Positions 41,707-51,688 of a stretch of DNA of 64,000 nt are shown here, in pieces. Where the stretch lies: NCBI RefSeq assembly GCF_021216675.1, contig NZ_CP086120.1, positions 5,582,001 through 5,646,000 of the forward strand, given 5' to 3'. Each line of letters begins with the position of its first letter. Position 1 is the first letter of the stretch. The position numbers were made by a program, and so were the translations under genes. Below the pieces are notes generated by a model that saw only the letters and a program-made list of their open reading frames with translations, had not been told where the DNA came from and ran no database searches. Origin of the DNA: Streptomyces gobiensis. Its GTDB lineage: Bacteria; Actinomycetota; Actinomycetes; Streptomycetales; Streptomycetaceae.

Positions 41707-42612
41707 ATGGCTCCGATGACCATCGTGGAGGGGCGACGTCTGGCCCTGAGCAATCTGGAGAAGGTCCTCTACCCGAGCAGCGGTACGACGAAGGGTGAGC
41801 TGGTCCACTACTACGCCCGGACCGCTCCCGTTATGCTCCCGCATCTGTACGGGCGTCCGGTGAGCTTTCTGCGCTACCCGGACGGGCCCGAAGGCCAGAA
41901 GTTCTTCACGAAGAATGTGCCGCCCCACGCTCCGGAGTGGGTGCAGACCTATGAGATTCCAAGGAGCGACGGCACCGTCAACGAACACGTCCTCGTCCAG
42001 GATGTGCCGTCACTGCTGTGGGCGGCCAACCTCGTGGTGGAGTTCCACACCACCACCTGGCGGACCACCGCCGGTCGCGGCCTCGCGGACCTGCTGGTCT
42101 TCGATCTCGACCCGGGCAAGGGCGCAACCGTGGTGGACTGCTGCACCGTCGCCCAGTGGCTTCATGGCCGCCTCACGGCCGACGGCCTGTCCGTCTATCC
42201 GAAGACCTCCGGCTCCGTGGGGCTGCATGTGCTGGTCCCCATCACGCTCACGCCCGCGAAGCGGGCCACCGCGTACGCCAAATCCCTCGCTGAGGAGGCC
42301 GAAAGGGCCCTGCCCGACCTGGTCGTCCACCGGATGACCCGCTCTCTGCGGCCGGGGAAGGTATTCATCGACTACAGCCAGAACGCCGCAGCCAAGACCA
42401 CCGCCACCGCTTACACCGTGCGCGCCCGTCAGACCCCGACCGTGTCCACTCCCGTCACATGGGCCGAGATCGAGGCCTGCACCCAGCCTGACCAGCTTGC
42501 CTTCCAGATCGACGATATCTTCGACCGCCTGGAGGACCATGGCGACCTGATGGCCCCCCTCACCGCCCCTGACCGCAGCAGCCCCCTGCCCGCGGACCCC
42601 CCGGCCACATAG
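41707..42612 (+). CDS. LigD-type NHEJ polymerase/primase domain protein
   Basis: 301-aa stand-alone PolDom (AEP primase family) that fills gaps with ribonucleotides during end joining. LSNLEKVLYPSSGTTKGELV and RPVSFLRYPDGPEGQKFFTK bind the 5'-phosphate end; VFDLDPGKGA holds the catalytic Asp pair, and KTSGSVGLHVLVPI and DYSQNAAAKTT are the other core motifs. No ligase or nuclease domain, so an ATP ligase elsewhere must seal. Starts ATG 41707 (MTIVEG at 41716 also possible). Confidence 0.92.
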   Translation: MAPMTIVEGRRLALSNLEKVLYPSSGTTKGELVHYYARTAPVMLPHLYGRPVSFLRYPDGPEGQKFFTKNVPPHAPEWVQTYEIPRSDGTVNEHVLVQDVPSLLWAANLVVEFHTTTWRTTAGRGLADLLVFDLDPGKGATVVDCCTVAQWLHGRLTADGLSVYPKTSGSVGLHVLVPITLTPAKRATAYAKSLAEEAERALPDLVVHRMTRSLRPGKVFIDYSQNAAAKTTATAYTVRARQTPTVSTPVTWAEIEACTQPDQLAFQIDDIFDRLEDHGDLMAPLTAPDRSSPLPADPPAT

Positions 42613-42615
42613 CCC

Positions 42616-42660
42616 CCACCGGCCCGACGGCAACCATCTCGGCTGCCGTCGGGCCGGTGG
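42616..42660. terminator. 17-bp perfect hairpin between convergent genes
   Basis: CCACCGGCCCGACGGCA (42616-42632) pairs perfectly with TGCCGTCGGGCCGGTGG (42644-42660) over an 11-nt loop. It lies between the ligD-Pol stop (42612) and the VOC protein stop (42706) and should serve both. Confidence 0.8.
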
Positions 42661-42705
42661 ACGCATAGCTCTGTGACACCCGATCCCGATGAAGCAAGCC
42701 CAGCC

Positions 42706-43107
42706 CTACGACGCCGAGGCGATGTCCATGTACATCACCTCCCAGTGGTGTCCATCAGGGTCCTGGAAGCTGCGTCCGTACATGAACCCCTGGTCGTTGC
42801 TGTCCATGGCGGGCTGTCCGCCAGCGGCGAGGGCCTTGTCGGCCAGCTCGTCGACCTCCTGCCTGCTGTCGACTCCCAGGCACAGGATTGCCTCGGTGCT
42901 GGTCGTGGCGTCAGCGATGTCCTTCTTGGTGAAGGTCCGGAAGTACGGTTCAACGAGCAGCATGGCGTAGATGTCATCGCTGATGACCAGGCAGGACGCG
43001 TTCTCGTCCGTGAACTGGGAGTCGAAGGAGAAGCCGAGTTCGGTGAAGAACGCGATCGACCTGTCGAGGTCCTTGACGGGGAGGTTGACGAAGATCTTCT
43101 TGGGCAT
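42706..43107 (-). CDS. VOC-superfamily (glyoxalase/bleomycin-resistance-like) protein
   Basis: 133-aa two-repeat betaalphabetabetabeta protein: KIFVNLPVKDLDRSIAFFTE in the first half and FQDPDGHHWEVMYMD in the second. His and Glu of the C-terminal repeat (HHWEV) resemble metal ligands, but the first-half ligands are unclear, so enzymatic or binding role is open. ATG at 43107. Monocistronic between two strong hairpins. Confidence 0.8.
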   Translation of the reverse strand: MPKKIFVNLPVKDLDRSIAFFTELGFSFDSQFTDENASCLVISDDIYAMLLVEPYFRTFTKKDIADATTSTEAILCLGVDSRQEVDELADKALAAGGQPAMDSNDQGFMYGRSFQDPDGHHWEVMYMDIASAS

Positions 43108-43227
43108 GAGTTGTCTCGTTTCTCTCGTGGTGTGACCAGTGGCCTGGCTGTCGAGCTGTCGAAGAGACAGACGCCACGGCGATCCGAAACTCATCGGCGC
43201 CGGTGTGCACGGGTACCGGTCACCGCG

Positions 43228-43265
43228 CTGGGGCCCCGCACGTCCGATGACGTGCGGGGCCCCAG
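43228..43265 (-). terminator. 17-bp perfect hairpin after the protease gene
   Basis: CTGGGGCCCCGCACGTC (43228-43244) and GACGTGCGGGGCCCCAG (43249-43265) pair perfectly over a CGAT loop, starting 31 nt past the protease stop on the minus strand. Confidence 0.85.
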
Positions 43266-43295
43266 ACGGGCGATGCTGAATGTGCCGGGTGGGCT

Positions 43296-44864
43296 TCAGC
43301 GGGTGGTGGACGGCAGAGCGAATGCCGCGGGCTTTGTGGGATTGTCGGCGTTGTCATAGCCGATGGCGCAGTATGTCCAGGGGCCTTCGGACGCCTTCAG
43401 GGTGGTGGGGACGCCCAGATAGTGCCGGTAGCCCTCGGGGTCCGCACAGTCGATGGTCGCCTCCGGCCCGTACTTGACCTTGTACGCGGTGATCTCCCAT
43501 GGCGCGTACACCGGCCGTACCCAGTAGGAGGCTTCCGCTCCGCTGCCGAAACGTTCGATGTCGACCTGCGGGGGCACGCTCGGCGCGGTGTTGTCGACGC
43601 GGGCGTAGGCGTACGACGGGTGCGCGAAAGAGGTATCCCAGCCGTGTCCCCGCAGGGTGTTATCCGGTCCGCCCACCACGCAGAGGACGTATATGTTGTC
43701 TTCTTCCGCCAGGAGTTCGTCGTAGTCCACTCCCGCGGAGGTCAGCGGCTGAGGCTTGGCATACCCTTCCGGCTTCTTGCAGTCGATGACACCCAATGGG
43801 CCGCTCTTGAAGGTGACGTACGCGTGTGCCTGGTCACCGGCGGGTGTGATGTGGGCGTCCCAGCGGGCCCGCCCCTGGGAGGTCTCGCTCTGTGTGTGCT
43901 GTCCCGACGCGGTGACATTCACCTGCTGACCTCGATCGAGCCGGCACCCCTGCTTGTCCAGCCGCAGCCCTCGCTCGTCCAGGCATGAGGCGACCGCATC
44001 GACCGGGGTGGCGTAGACGGTGTTGTCCTTGGGAACCACCAGTCCCGACGGGCTTCCCTCACAGGGCCGCCCCAGTCCACAGCCGAGGTATCCGGAGGTG
44101 GAGACGGTATTGATCAGCCCGACGAGCTGGTTTCCGTCCGTGGCGGTGACGGCGCCGCCCGAGGAGCCGCCGCTGATGCCGAGGCAGTCGGTCCGGGTGG
44201 CGCCCTCCCACAGCCAGGTGTACTCATGCAGGGACACCGAGGAGGCCGTGACCGCACAGTCGGACAGCCGCAGAAACCGCTTGCCGTCCTGCACACCGTC
44301 GGTCGGCGCGTGCGCCGCCTGCAGAGCCGAACCCACAGCGGGCCGGCCGGCTGACAGAGTCCGCGGCGTTACCTCAAGTTTCTGGAGATCCCCGTAGGTG
44401 GCCGAGAGCTGGAGCACCGAGACATCGATGTCCTTCATCGTCGCGTAGGTGATGCGCTCTACGGGAAACCGCTGGTGCTCGGAGACATTGTCGTGGAAGA
44501 ACGCGGGTGTGAAACTCCAGCCCGCTGGCGCGCTCTCGCTGGCGATGACCTCGTTGGTCTTCATGGAGTCGCTGACGCAGTGCCCATTACTCAGGACGAG
44601 CGCCTTATCGGCCGGGTCCGGCTTTCCGGTGGCGTGAATAAGCGTCGCTGTACAGGTTGTCCCGTTGCCGCCTATGAGACGTCCGGAGGCCCGGAACTTC
44701 TTCCCGGCAGGGGAGCCGGCATCCAGCAGTGGCGCTTCGTCGGCGGCGGATGACGGTTCGACGGCCGGGGCCGGGGAGCCTCCCCATAACAGTCCGGCGG
44801 CTAGGATCCCGGTTGTTCCCATGGCCAAGATGCCGCGTATTCGGGCGAGGACAGTACCCCTCAC
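43296..44864 (-). CDS. secreted trypsin-like (S1) serine protease
   Basis: 522-aa exported protein. A signal peptide (VLARIRGILAMGTTGILAAG, then LLWGGSPAPA) leads to a chymotrypsin fold with catalytic His in LVLSNGHCVSD, Asp in MKDIDVSVLQL and Ser in GISGGSSGGAV (~residue 225-250). The ~200 residues after it (VIDCKKPEGY, TAPSVPPQVDIE, YCAIGYDNADNPT) contain paired Cys and look like Ig/FnIII-type modules. Two adjacent GTG codons (44867, 44864) could start it; 44864 is better spaced from GGGAGGG. Ends in a strong terminator. Confidence 0.87.
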   Translation of the reverse strand: MRGTVLARIRGILAMGTTGILAAGLLWGGSPAPAVEPSSAADEAPLLDAGSPAGKKFRASGRLIGGNGTTCTATLIHATGKPDPADKALVLSNGHCVSDSMKTNEVIASESAPAGWSFTPAFFHDNVSEHQRFPVERITYATMKDIDVSVLQLSATYGDLQKLEVTPRTLSAGRPAVGSALQAAHAPTDGVQDGKRFLRLSDCAVTASSVSLHEYTWLWEGATRTDCLGISGGSSGGAVTATDGNQLVGLINTVSTSGYLGCGLGRPCEGSPSGLVVPKDNTVYATPVDAVASCLDERGLRLDKQGCRLDRGQQVNVTASGQHTQSETSQGRARWDAHITPAGDQAHAYVTFKSGPLGVIDCKKPEGYAKPQPLTSAGVDYDELLAEEDNIYVLCVVGGPDNTLRGHGWDTSFAHPSYAYARVDNTAPSVPPQVDIERFGSGAEASYWVRPVYAPWEITAYKVKYGPEATIDCADPEGYRHYLGVPTTLKASEGPWTYCAIGYDNADNPTKPAAFALPSTTR

Positions 44865-45223
44865 CACAATCCCTCCCTGTTCGTTGACGGACGAAACGCC
44901 ATGACCTTGACAGAGGGTCCAGTGATTTTCGAGGTGCGGCATCTTTTTCAGGACGTTTACGGACCGTCATATCGCGACGTCAGGTCGGCGTGCCCAGGGA
45001 TCGCTTCACGCTCCCGGGGGCGTCACGCGCCATCATGATCGTCTTAAAGGGATACCTGACCTGCGCTTCCCCTCTAGCCTGTGGAGAGGCTGGCTGTGAG
45101 ACTCGTTAACCGGTGGGTCGAAACCAGCTGTTTGAGGGGCGGGGCAAAGCGGACTGGCGTTTCGAATGTTTGATCACCGGTCCTGTGGGCAATCGCAGGG
45201 TGATATGAGAAGGGGTGGGATAT
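44865..45223. other. divergent intergenic region
   Basis: 359 nt between two genes for exported proteins. ACCGGT occurs twice (near 45109 and 45176) and AT-richer stretches near 45040 and 45165 could be promoters, but no clear -35/-10 pair, operator or RNA structure was recognised. Confidence 0.4.
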
Positions 45224-45787
45224 ATGCGACGAATGCTGACAGCGCTGGCTGCGATAGCGCTGCTGGGATCGGGGCTCTCGGCCGGGATGACCACACCGGC
45301 GAACGCGGCGAACTGCGCCACCGACTGGGGAAGCCTGCCGAAGGCCAGCCCCGAGTCGGCGTACAAGCCGCTTGAGAACATCCGGACCGGGCGCCACGAC
45401 TGCTACGACAGAATCGTCTTCGACGTGCCCGACGCGACGTCCAGCAACGCGATCGGCTACCACGTCAGCTATGTAAGCGAGCTGCACCAGGACGGAACCG
45501 GGGACCACATCCCGGTGAGCGGCGGTGCCGTCCTTGAGCTACGGGTCGCCGCGCCGAGCTACGACCCGCAAACCGGCAAGCCGACTTATGGCGGCAAGGC
45601 CGGACAGGCACTCCCCGGTGTGGACCTCACCGGCTACCAGACGTTCAGGGACGCGCGGTTCGCGAGCAGCTTCGAAGGCGATACCCAAGTGGGCTTGGGC
45701 GTACGGGCAAAGCTGCCGTTCCGGGTGTTCCAGATGGGCGACCGCGTGGTCGTGGACGTAGCCCACTCCTGGGCAGCGAGCCGCTGA
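45224..45787 (+). CDS. secreted AMIN-like domain protein
   Basis: 187-aa exported protein. The signal peptide is MRRMLTALAAIALLGSGLSA followed by GMTTPANA. The mature part (CYDRIVFDV, IGYHVSYV, LELRVAAPSY, FEGDTQVGLGVRAKLPFRVF, DRVVVDVAHSW) is beta-rich and matches the AMIN-like domain of small actinobacterial cell-wall-associated proteins. ATG at 45224 with AAGGGG upstream; a GTG three codons earlier (45215) is possible. It may bind peptidoglycan or glycan; no catalytic residues are seen. Confidence 0.8.
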   Translation: MRRMLTALAAIALLGSGLSAGMTTPANAANCATDWGSLPKASPESAYKPLENIRTGRHDCYDRIVFDVPDATSSNAIGYHVSYVSELHQDGTGDHIPVSGGAVLELRVAAPSYDPQTGKPTYGGKAGQALPGVDLTGYQTFRDARFASSFEGDTQVGLGVRAKLPFRVFQMGDRVVVDVAHSWAASR

Positions 45788-45914
45788 TGCGTGCCCGATG
45801 AGACATGCCCGGGGGACCGGGGGTGCTACGCGGTCGCCCTGTCCGAGCTGGCGTCGGTACATGACTCCATCGGCTGCGAGATGACGCTGTCGCCCCGTCA
45901 CCCCCGTGCCAAGC

Positions 45915-48176
<2,262 letters not shown>

Positions 48177-48177
48177 G

Positions 48178-48203
48178 GGCAAACCTCCTGGGCAAACCTC
48201 CTG
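48178..48203. repeat. tandem duplication of a Shine-Dalgarno unit
   Basis: GGCAAACCTCCTG occurs twice in tandem (48178-48190, 48191-48203). On the coding strand each copy supplies CAGGAGG, so the GH3 gene has two ribosome-binding sites in series, one 5-10 nt and one 18-23 nt from the ATG. Confidence 0.8.
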
Positions 48204-48284
48204 GCGAACGCCTGGATGCGTGAGGACACGGGGCTTGTGGTGCGTGGCTCGTAAGGTCGCGACCGCGGGTCGGTCGCCGCGAAG

Positions 48285-49406
48285 CTACCCGAGGTCGACC
48301 TGGAAGACCTTGTCGGCGCCGTCCGGCTGGCGGCCGTTGTTGTCGGCGTTGGTCGTGGACAGCCACAGGGCGTTGCTCCCCGGGACCTTCTCCACCGTGC
48401 GCAGCCGGCCGTAGTCGTTGACGTAGTACGCCTTGGGGTCACCGGCGTGGCTGCCGTCGACCGGGATACGCCACAGCCGCTGGCCGCGCAGGGCCGCCAT
48501 GTAGATGGCCCCGTCGGCGTAGGTGACCGCGCTCGGCGAGGCCTCGCTGACCGGCCACTGCCGCTTCGGGTTGGTCATCCCCGAGGTGGAGCACTCGCCC
48601 TCACAGACCGGCCAGCCGTAGTTCTTGCCCGGCTCGATCAGATTGAGCTCGTCGTACTTGCTGCTGCCGAACTCGGCCTCCCAGAGCCTGCCGTCCGGGT
48701 CCCAGGTGAGGCCCTGCGGGTTGCGGTGGCCGAGAGAGTAGACGAGCGTGCCGAATGGATTGCCGGGGGCGGGTTCGCCGTCGGTGGTCATCCGCAGGAT
48801 CTTGCCGTTCAACGAGTTCTTGTCCTGTGCCAGGCCGGCGCTCTGTGCGTCTCCTGTGGTGGCGTAGAGGTAGCCGTCGGGGCCGAACTTGATACGGCCG
48901 CCGTTGTGGTACCGGTTCTTCTTGATCCCCGTGACCAGCGCCGTGTAGTCGCCGAGCGAGGAGCCGTCGTAGGTCATCCGGACGATCCGGTTGTCGCGGG
49001 AGGCCGAGTGCATGAGGTAGATGTGGTGGTCGCTGTCCCAGTCCGGCGAGACCGCGATGCCCAGCAGACCGCCCTCGCCGCCCGTGGTCTCGACGTTGGG
49101 TACCGTTCCGATCTCGGTCTTGTCGCCCGACCGCGTGAGCCGGAACACCTTGAACGAATCCCGCTCGGTGAGCAGGGCCGAGCCGTCAGGCAGCCAGCTC
49201 AGGCCCCACGGGATCGTCCAGCCGGAGGAGATGGTCCGGATGCCGGAGGGGACCGAGTCCACGGCGGCGTTTGTGGTCCCGGGGGCCGCGACGAGCAGCC
49301 CGGCCGCGATCGCGGTGGCAGCGGCGGCCCCCATGAGGGCGCGCCGTGCGGGCTTGCCGGGGGCGTGGAGGGTGGGGGGAGTGTGGGGGGTGGTGTAACG
49401 CTCCAT
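48285..49406 (-). CDS. secreted PQQ-dependent aldose sugar (glucose/sorbosone-type) dehydrogenase
   Basis: 373-aa exported six-bladed beta-propeller of the GSDH family. A signal sequence (RRALMGAAAATAIAAGLLVA, ending near TTNA; the RR may be Tat) precedes WTIPWGLSWLPDGSALLTER, TGGEGGLLGIAVSPDW (catalytic-His position is shifted), NRYHNGGRIKFGPDG, YSLGHRNPQGLTWDPDGRLW and AEFGSSKYDELNLIEPGKNY, the standard PQQ and Ca2+ binding segments. It probably oxidises aldoses with PQQ. It is divergent from pqqABCDE 228 nt away, which would provide the cofactor. Confidence 0.88.
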   Translation of the reverse strand: MERYTTPHTPPTLHAPGKPARRALMGAAAATAIAAGLLVAAPGTTNAAVDSVPSGIRTISSGWTIPWGLSWLPDGSALLTERDSFKVFRLTRSGDKTEIGTVPNVETTGGEGGLLGIAVSPDWDSDHHIYLMHSASRDNRIVRMTYDGSSLGDYTALVTGIKKNRYHNGGRIKFGPDGYLYATTGDAQSAGLAQDKNSLNGKILRMTTDGEPAPGNPFGTLVYSLGHRNPQGLTWDPDGRLWEAEFGSSKYDELNLIEPGKNYGWPVCEGECSTSGMTNPKRQWPVSEASPSAVTYADGAIYMAALRGQRLWRIPVDGSHAGDPKAYYVNDYGRLRTVEKVPGSNALWLSTTNADNNGRQPDGADKVFQVDLG

Positions 49407-49418
49407 CAGATTCTCCTG

Positions 49419-49519
49419 ACTGACTCTTGCTCAGGTCAGTGGATGCCGCGAGCATGACGCTGATGGCCCGTGCTTCTGTGGTTGCCGGTGAAGGTAAGGA
49501 AACCTGTCTAACTAGTCAA
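49419..49519 (-). promoter_or_regulatory. promoter and dyad upstream of the sugar dehydrogenase
   Basis: On the minus strand TTGACT (complement of 49514-49519) and TTACCT (complement of 49492-49497) are 16 bp apart, a good promoter for the dehydrogenase. Nearer the gene, ACTGAC/GTCAGT arms (49419-49424, 49435-49440) form a perfect dyad with a 10-nt spacer in the leader. Confidence 0.5.
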
Positions 49520-49634
49520 CACCAACGGACCTCCGTGGCGCGCTGACGCTCCGGGGCGGCTCAAGTCGGCATTGCCCCCCGCTGTCGCGGGAAGAAACGC
49601 AGTGACCCCCCACTCCGAAGGGCAGGGACCACTC

Positions 49635-49781
49635 ATGACCGACTCCGTACAACAGGCAGTGGAGCAGGCAGCACAGCAGCCGGTGGCTGGTACCGAGGAG
49701 AGCGCGACCTGGCAGACCCCCGACTACACGGTGGTCGAGACCGGTCTCGAGGTTACCGCCTACCTCCTGAGCGACCGTTAG
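49635..49781 (+). CDS. pqqA: PqqA, PQQ precursor peptide
   Basis: 48-aa ribosomal precursor of pyrroloquinoline quinone. The tail WQTPDYTVVETGLEVTAYLL fits the PqqA pattern W-x-x-P-x-Y/F...G-x-E-V-T-x-Y; Glu39 and Tyr43 are the residues cross-linked by PqqE. It is longer than the usual 22-29 aa, with a Gln/Ala-rich leader that could be a recognition or proteolysis segment. ATG at 49635; only a weak GGGACC precedes. Ends 10 nt before pqqB. Confidence 0.88.
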   Translation: MTDSVQQAVEQAAQQPVAGTEESATWQTPDYTVVETGLEVTAYLLSDR

Positions 49782-49791
49782 CCGCGCCGCC

Positions 49792-50691
49792 ATGCTGCTG
49801 CAGGTGCTCGGCACCGCGGCGGGCGGCGGCGTCCCCCAGTGGAACTGCGCGTGCCCCGGCTGCTCCGGGGCACGCGCCCATCCGCACCGGCGCCGCCGTC
49901 ACGCCTCGCTCGCCGTACGGGCCGCCGAAGGCCGCTGGTACATCGTCAACGCCACTCCCGACATCGGCGACCAGATCGAGGAATGCCCGGCACTGCACCC
50001 CGGACCGGGGGCCCGGCAGACCGCGCTGGCGGGCCTGGTGCTCACCGACGCGGAGCTCGACCACACCCTGGGCATCGCCCGGCTGCGCGAGGCCGAGGGC
50101 CTGGAGGTGCTCACCACCGGGGTTGTACGCGAGGCTTTGCTCACTCGGCTGCACCTGGGGGCGGTTCTCGGGTCCTACACCTCACTCACCTGGCGGGAAC
50201 TGCCCGGCGAGCGGCCCGAACCGCTCACCCCGGACGCGGGGACCGACATCGACTGTGTCCCGCTCTGCGCCAAACGCCCCCGCTACGCAGCGGGCACCGG
50301 CCCCGACCACGCGTCCTGGGTCGTGGCGCTGCGCCTCACCGACCGTGCCACCGGTGCGAGCGCCGTCTACGCCCCGGCCGTCGCCGCCTGGCCGGACACC
50401 CTCCAAGCGGCCGTGAACGACGCCGATTGCGTGATCATCGACGGCACGTTCTGGGACGACGAGGAGCCACGGCGCACCGGTATCAGCGATCGCACCGCGA
50501 CCGGCATGGGGCACCTCCCGGTCTACGGCCCGGGTGGAACGGCGGAGCGCCTGGCACCGCTGCGCGCCCGCTGCTTCTACACCCACCTCAACAACACCAA
50601 TCCCCTCGTCGACCCGGGCGCGCCGCAGCACACGCTGCTGGCCGAGCGGGGCATCGGGGTAGCCGCCGACGGAATGGTGATCGAGCTGTGA
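49792..50691 (+). CDS. pqqB: PqqB, PQQ biosynthesis metallo-beta-lactamase-fold oxygenase
   Basis: 299-aa metallo-hydrolase-fold protein that hydroxylates the tyrosine-derived intermediate. LGTAAGGGVPQWNCACPGC (a PqqB-specific start with Cys-x-Cys-x2-Cys), TDAELDHTLG metal motif, GMGHLPV and YTHLNNTNPLVDP are conserved. ATG at 49792. The stop overlaps the GTG of pqqC. Confidence 0.93.
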   Translation: MLLQVLGTAAGGGVPQWNCACPGCSGARAHPHRRRRHASLAVRAAEGRWYIVNATPDIGDQIEECPALHPGPGARQTALAGLVLTDAELDHTLGIARLREAEGLEVLTTGVVREALLTRLHLGAVLGSYTSLTWRELPGERPEPLTPDAGTDIDCVPLCAKRPRYAAGTGPDHASWVVALRLTDRATGASAVYAPAVAAWPDTLQAAVNDADCVIIDGTFWDDEEPRRTGISDRTATGMGHLPVYGPGGTAERLAPLRARCFYTHLNNTNPLVDPGAPQHTLLAERGIGVAADGMVIEL

Positions 50692-51419
50692 GCATGCCCA
50701 GGTCTACGACGAGCACGACGAGCACTACGAGTTCTACGACGCCATTCGAGGACCGGCTGCGGAACGTCGCGCGGGAGCACTACCACGACCGTCACCCTTT
50801 CAACGTCCGTATGCACCAGGGCGAACTGACCCCCGGCGAGATGCGCCGCTGGATCCGCAACCGCTTCCACTACCAGCGCCATATCCCCGTCAAGGACGCC
50901 CTGATCACCGCCAAGCTGGACACCCCGCAGCTGCGCCGCATGTGGCTGCGCCGCATCCAGGACCACGACGGGCGGAACGAGGGCGAGGGCGGGATCGAGC
51001 GGTGGCTGCGGCTCGGCGGGGCAGCGGGCCTGGACCGGTCCCTGCTGCTGTCCGGCCAGGACGTCCTGCCCGGGGTGCGCCTCGCCGTCGACGGGTACGT
51101 CAACTTCTGTCGCCTGCGTTCCCCGCTGGAGGCCGTAGCCGCCTCCCTCACCGAGCTGTCCGCCCCGGACCTCATGCGCGTCCGTACCGCCGCGTTCGAA
51201 CGCCACTACCGGTGGATCGACCCCGACGGACTCGCCTACTTCCGCTCCCGCGAGGCCCAGGGCCGCCAGGACAGCCGGGAAGCTCTCGACCTCGTCCTGG
51301 CCTGGGCGCGCACCGAGGAGCACCAGGAACGGGCCGTGGCAGCCCTCACCTTCAAGTGCGATGTGCTGTGGTCGCTGCTTGACGCCGTCGACCACGCCGA
51401 CGGCAAGGAGCAGCCATGA
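50688..51419 (+). CDS. pqqC: PqqC, pyrroloquinoline-quinone synthase
   Basis: 243-aa all-helical oxidase that performs the final ring closure and eight-electron oxidation to PQQ. YHDRHPFNVRMHQGELTPGE, RFHYQRHIPVKDALI, IQDHDGRNEGEGGIERWLRL and FERHYRWIDPDGLAYFRSR contain the active-site His, Arg and Tyr residues. A GTG at 50688 overlaps the pqqB stop (GTGA); ATG at 50694 is the alternative. The Thr/Ser-rich N-terminus (TTSTTSTTSSTT) is an unusual extension. Confidence 0.94.
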   Translation: MSMPRSTTSTTSTTSSTTPFEDRLRNVAREHYHDRHPFNVRMHQGELTPGEMRRWIRNRFHYQRHIPVKDALITAKLDTPQLRRMWLRRIQDHDGRNEGEGGIERWLRLGGAAGLDRSLLLSGQDVLPGVRLAVDGYVNFCRLRSPLEAVAASLTELSAPDLMRVRTAAFERHYRWIDPDGLAYFRSREAQGRQDSREALDLVLAWARTEEHQERAVAALTFKCDVLWSLLDAVDHADGKEQP

Positions 51420-51688
51420 CCGATGCGTCGGGCGCCGGATGGCGCCCCGCCCTGTCGCGCGCGGTCGTGCTCCGGTACGACAGGGTGCGCCGGGCCGATC
51501 TGCTGGTCCTGCCGGAACGGGTCGTGGTGCTGAACCCCCAGGCCGCCCGCATCATCCGGCTGTGCGACGGCCGCCGCGACGTCCAGGCGATCACCGAGGA
51601 GCTGGCCGCGCGCTTCCCCGGCGCGCCGGTGGCCACCGAGGTCCCGGAGTTTCTCCACCGGGTGCGCGAGGAGGGCTGGCTGCGATGA
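51416..51688 (+). CDS. pqqD: PqqD, PqqA-binding chaperone
   Basis: 90-aa winged-helix RRE-type protein that presents PqqA to PqqE. RYDRVRRADLLVLPERVVVL, NPQAARIIRLCDGRRDV and the acidic C-terminal helix fit PqqD. ATG at 51416 overlaps the pqqC stop and its own stop overlaps pqqE, so pqqCDE are tightly coupled. Free-standing, not fused to PqqC or PqqE. Confidence 0.93.
   Translation: MTDASGAGWRPALSRAVVLRYDRVRRADLLVLPERVVVLNPQAARIIRLCDGRRDVQAITEELAARFPGAPVATEVPEFLHRVREEGWLR

Noticed and set aside
48259..48277. Hairpin GCGACC/GGTCGC after the sugar dehydrogenase start region
   Set aside because: Only 6 bp with a 7-nt loop and it lies close to the 3' end of one gene and 5' of another; too weak to call a terminator.
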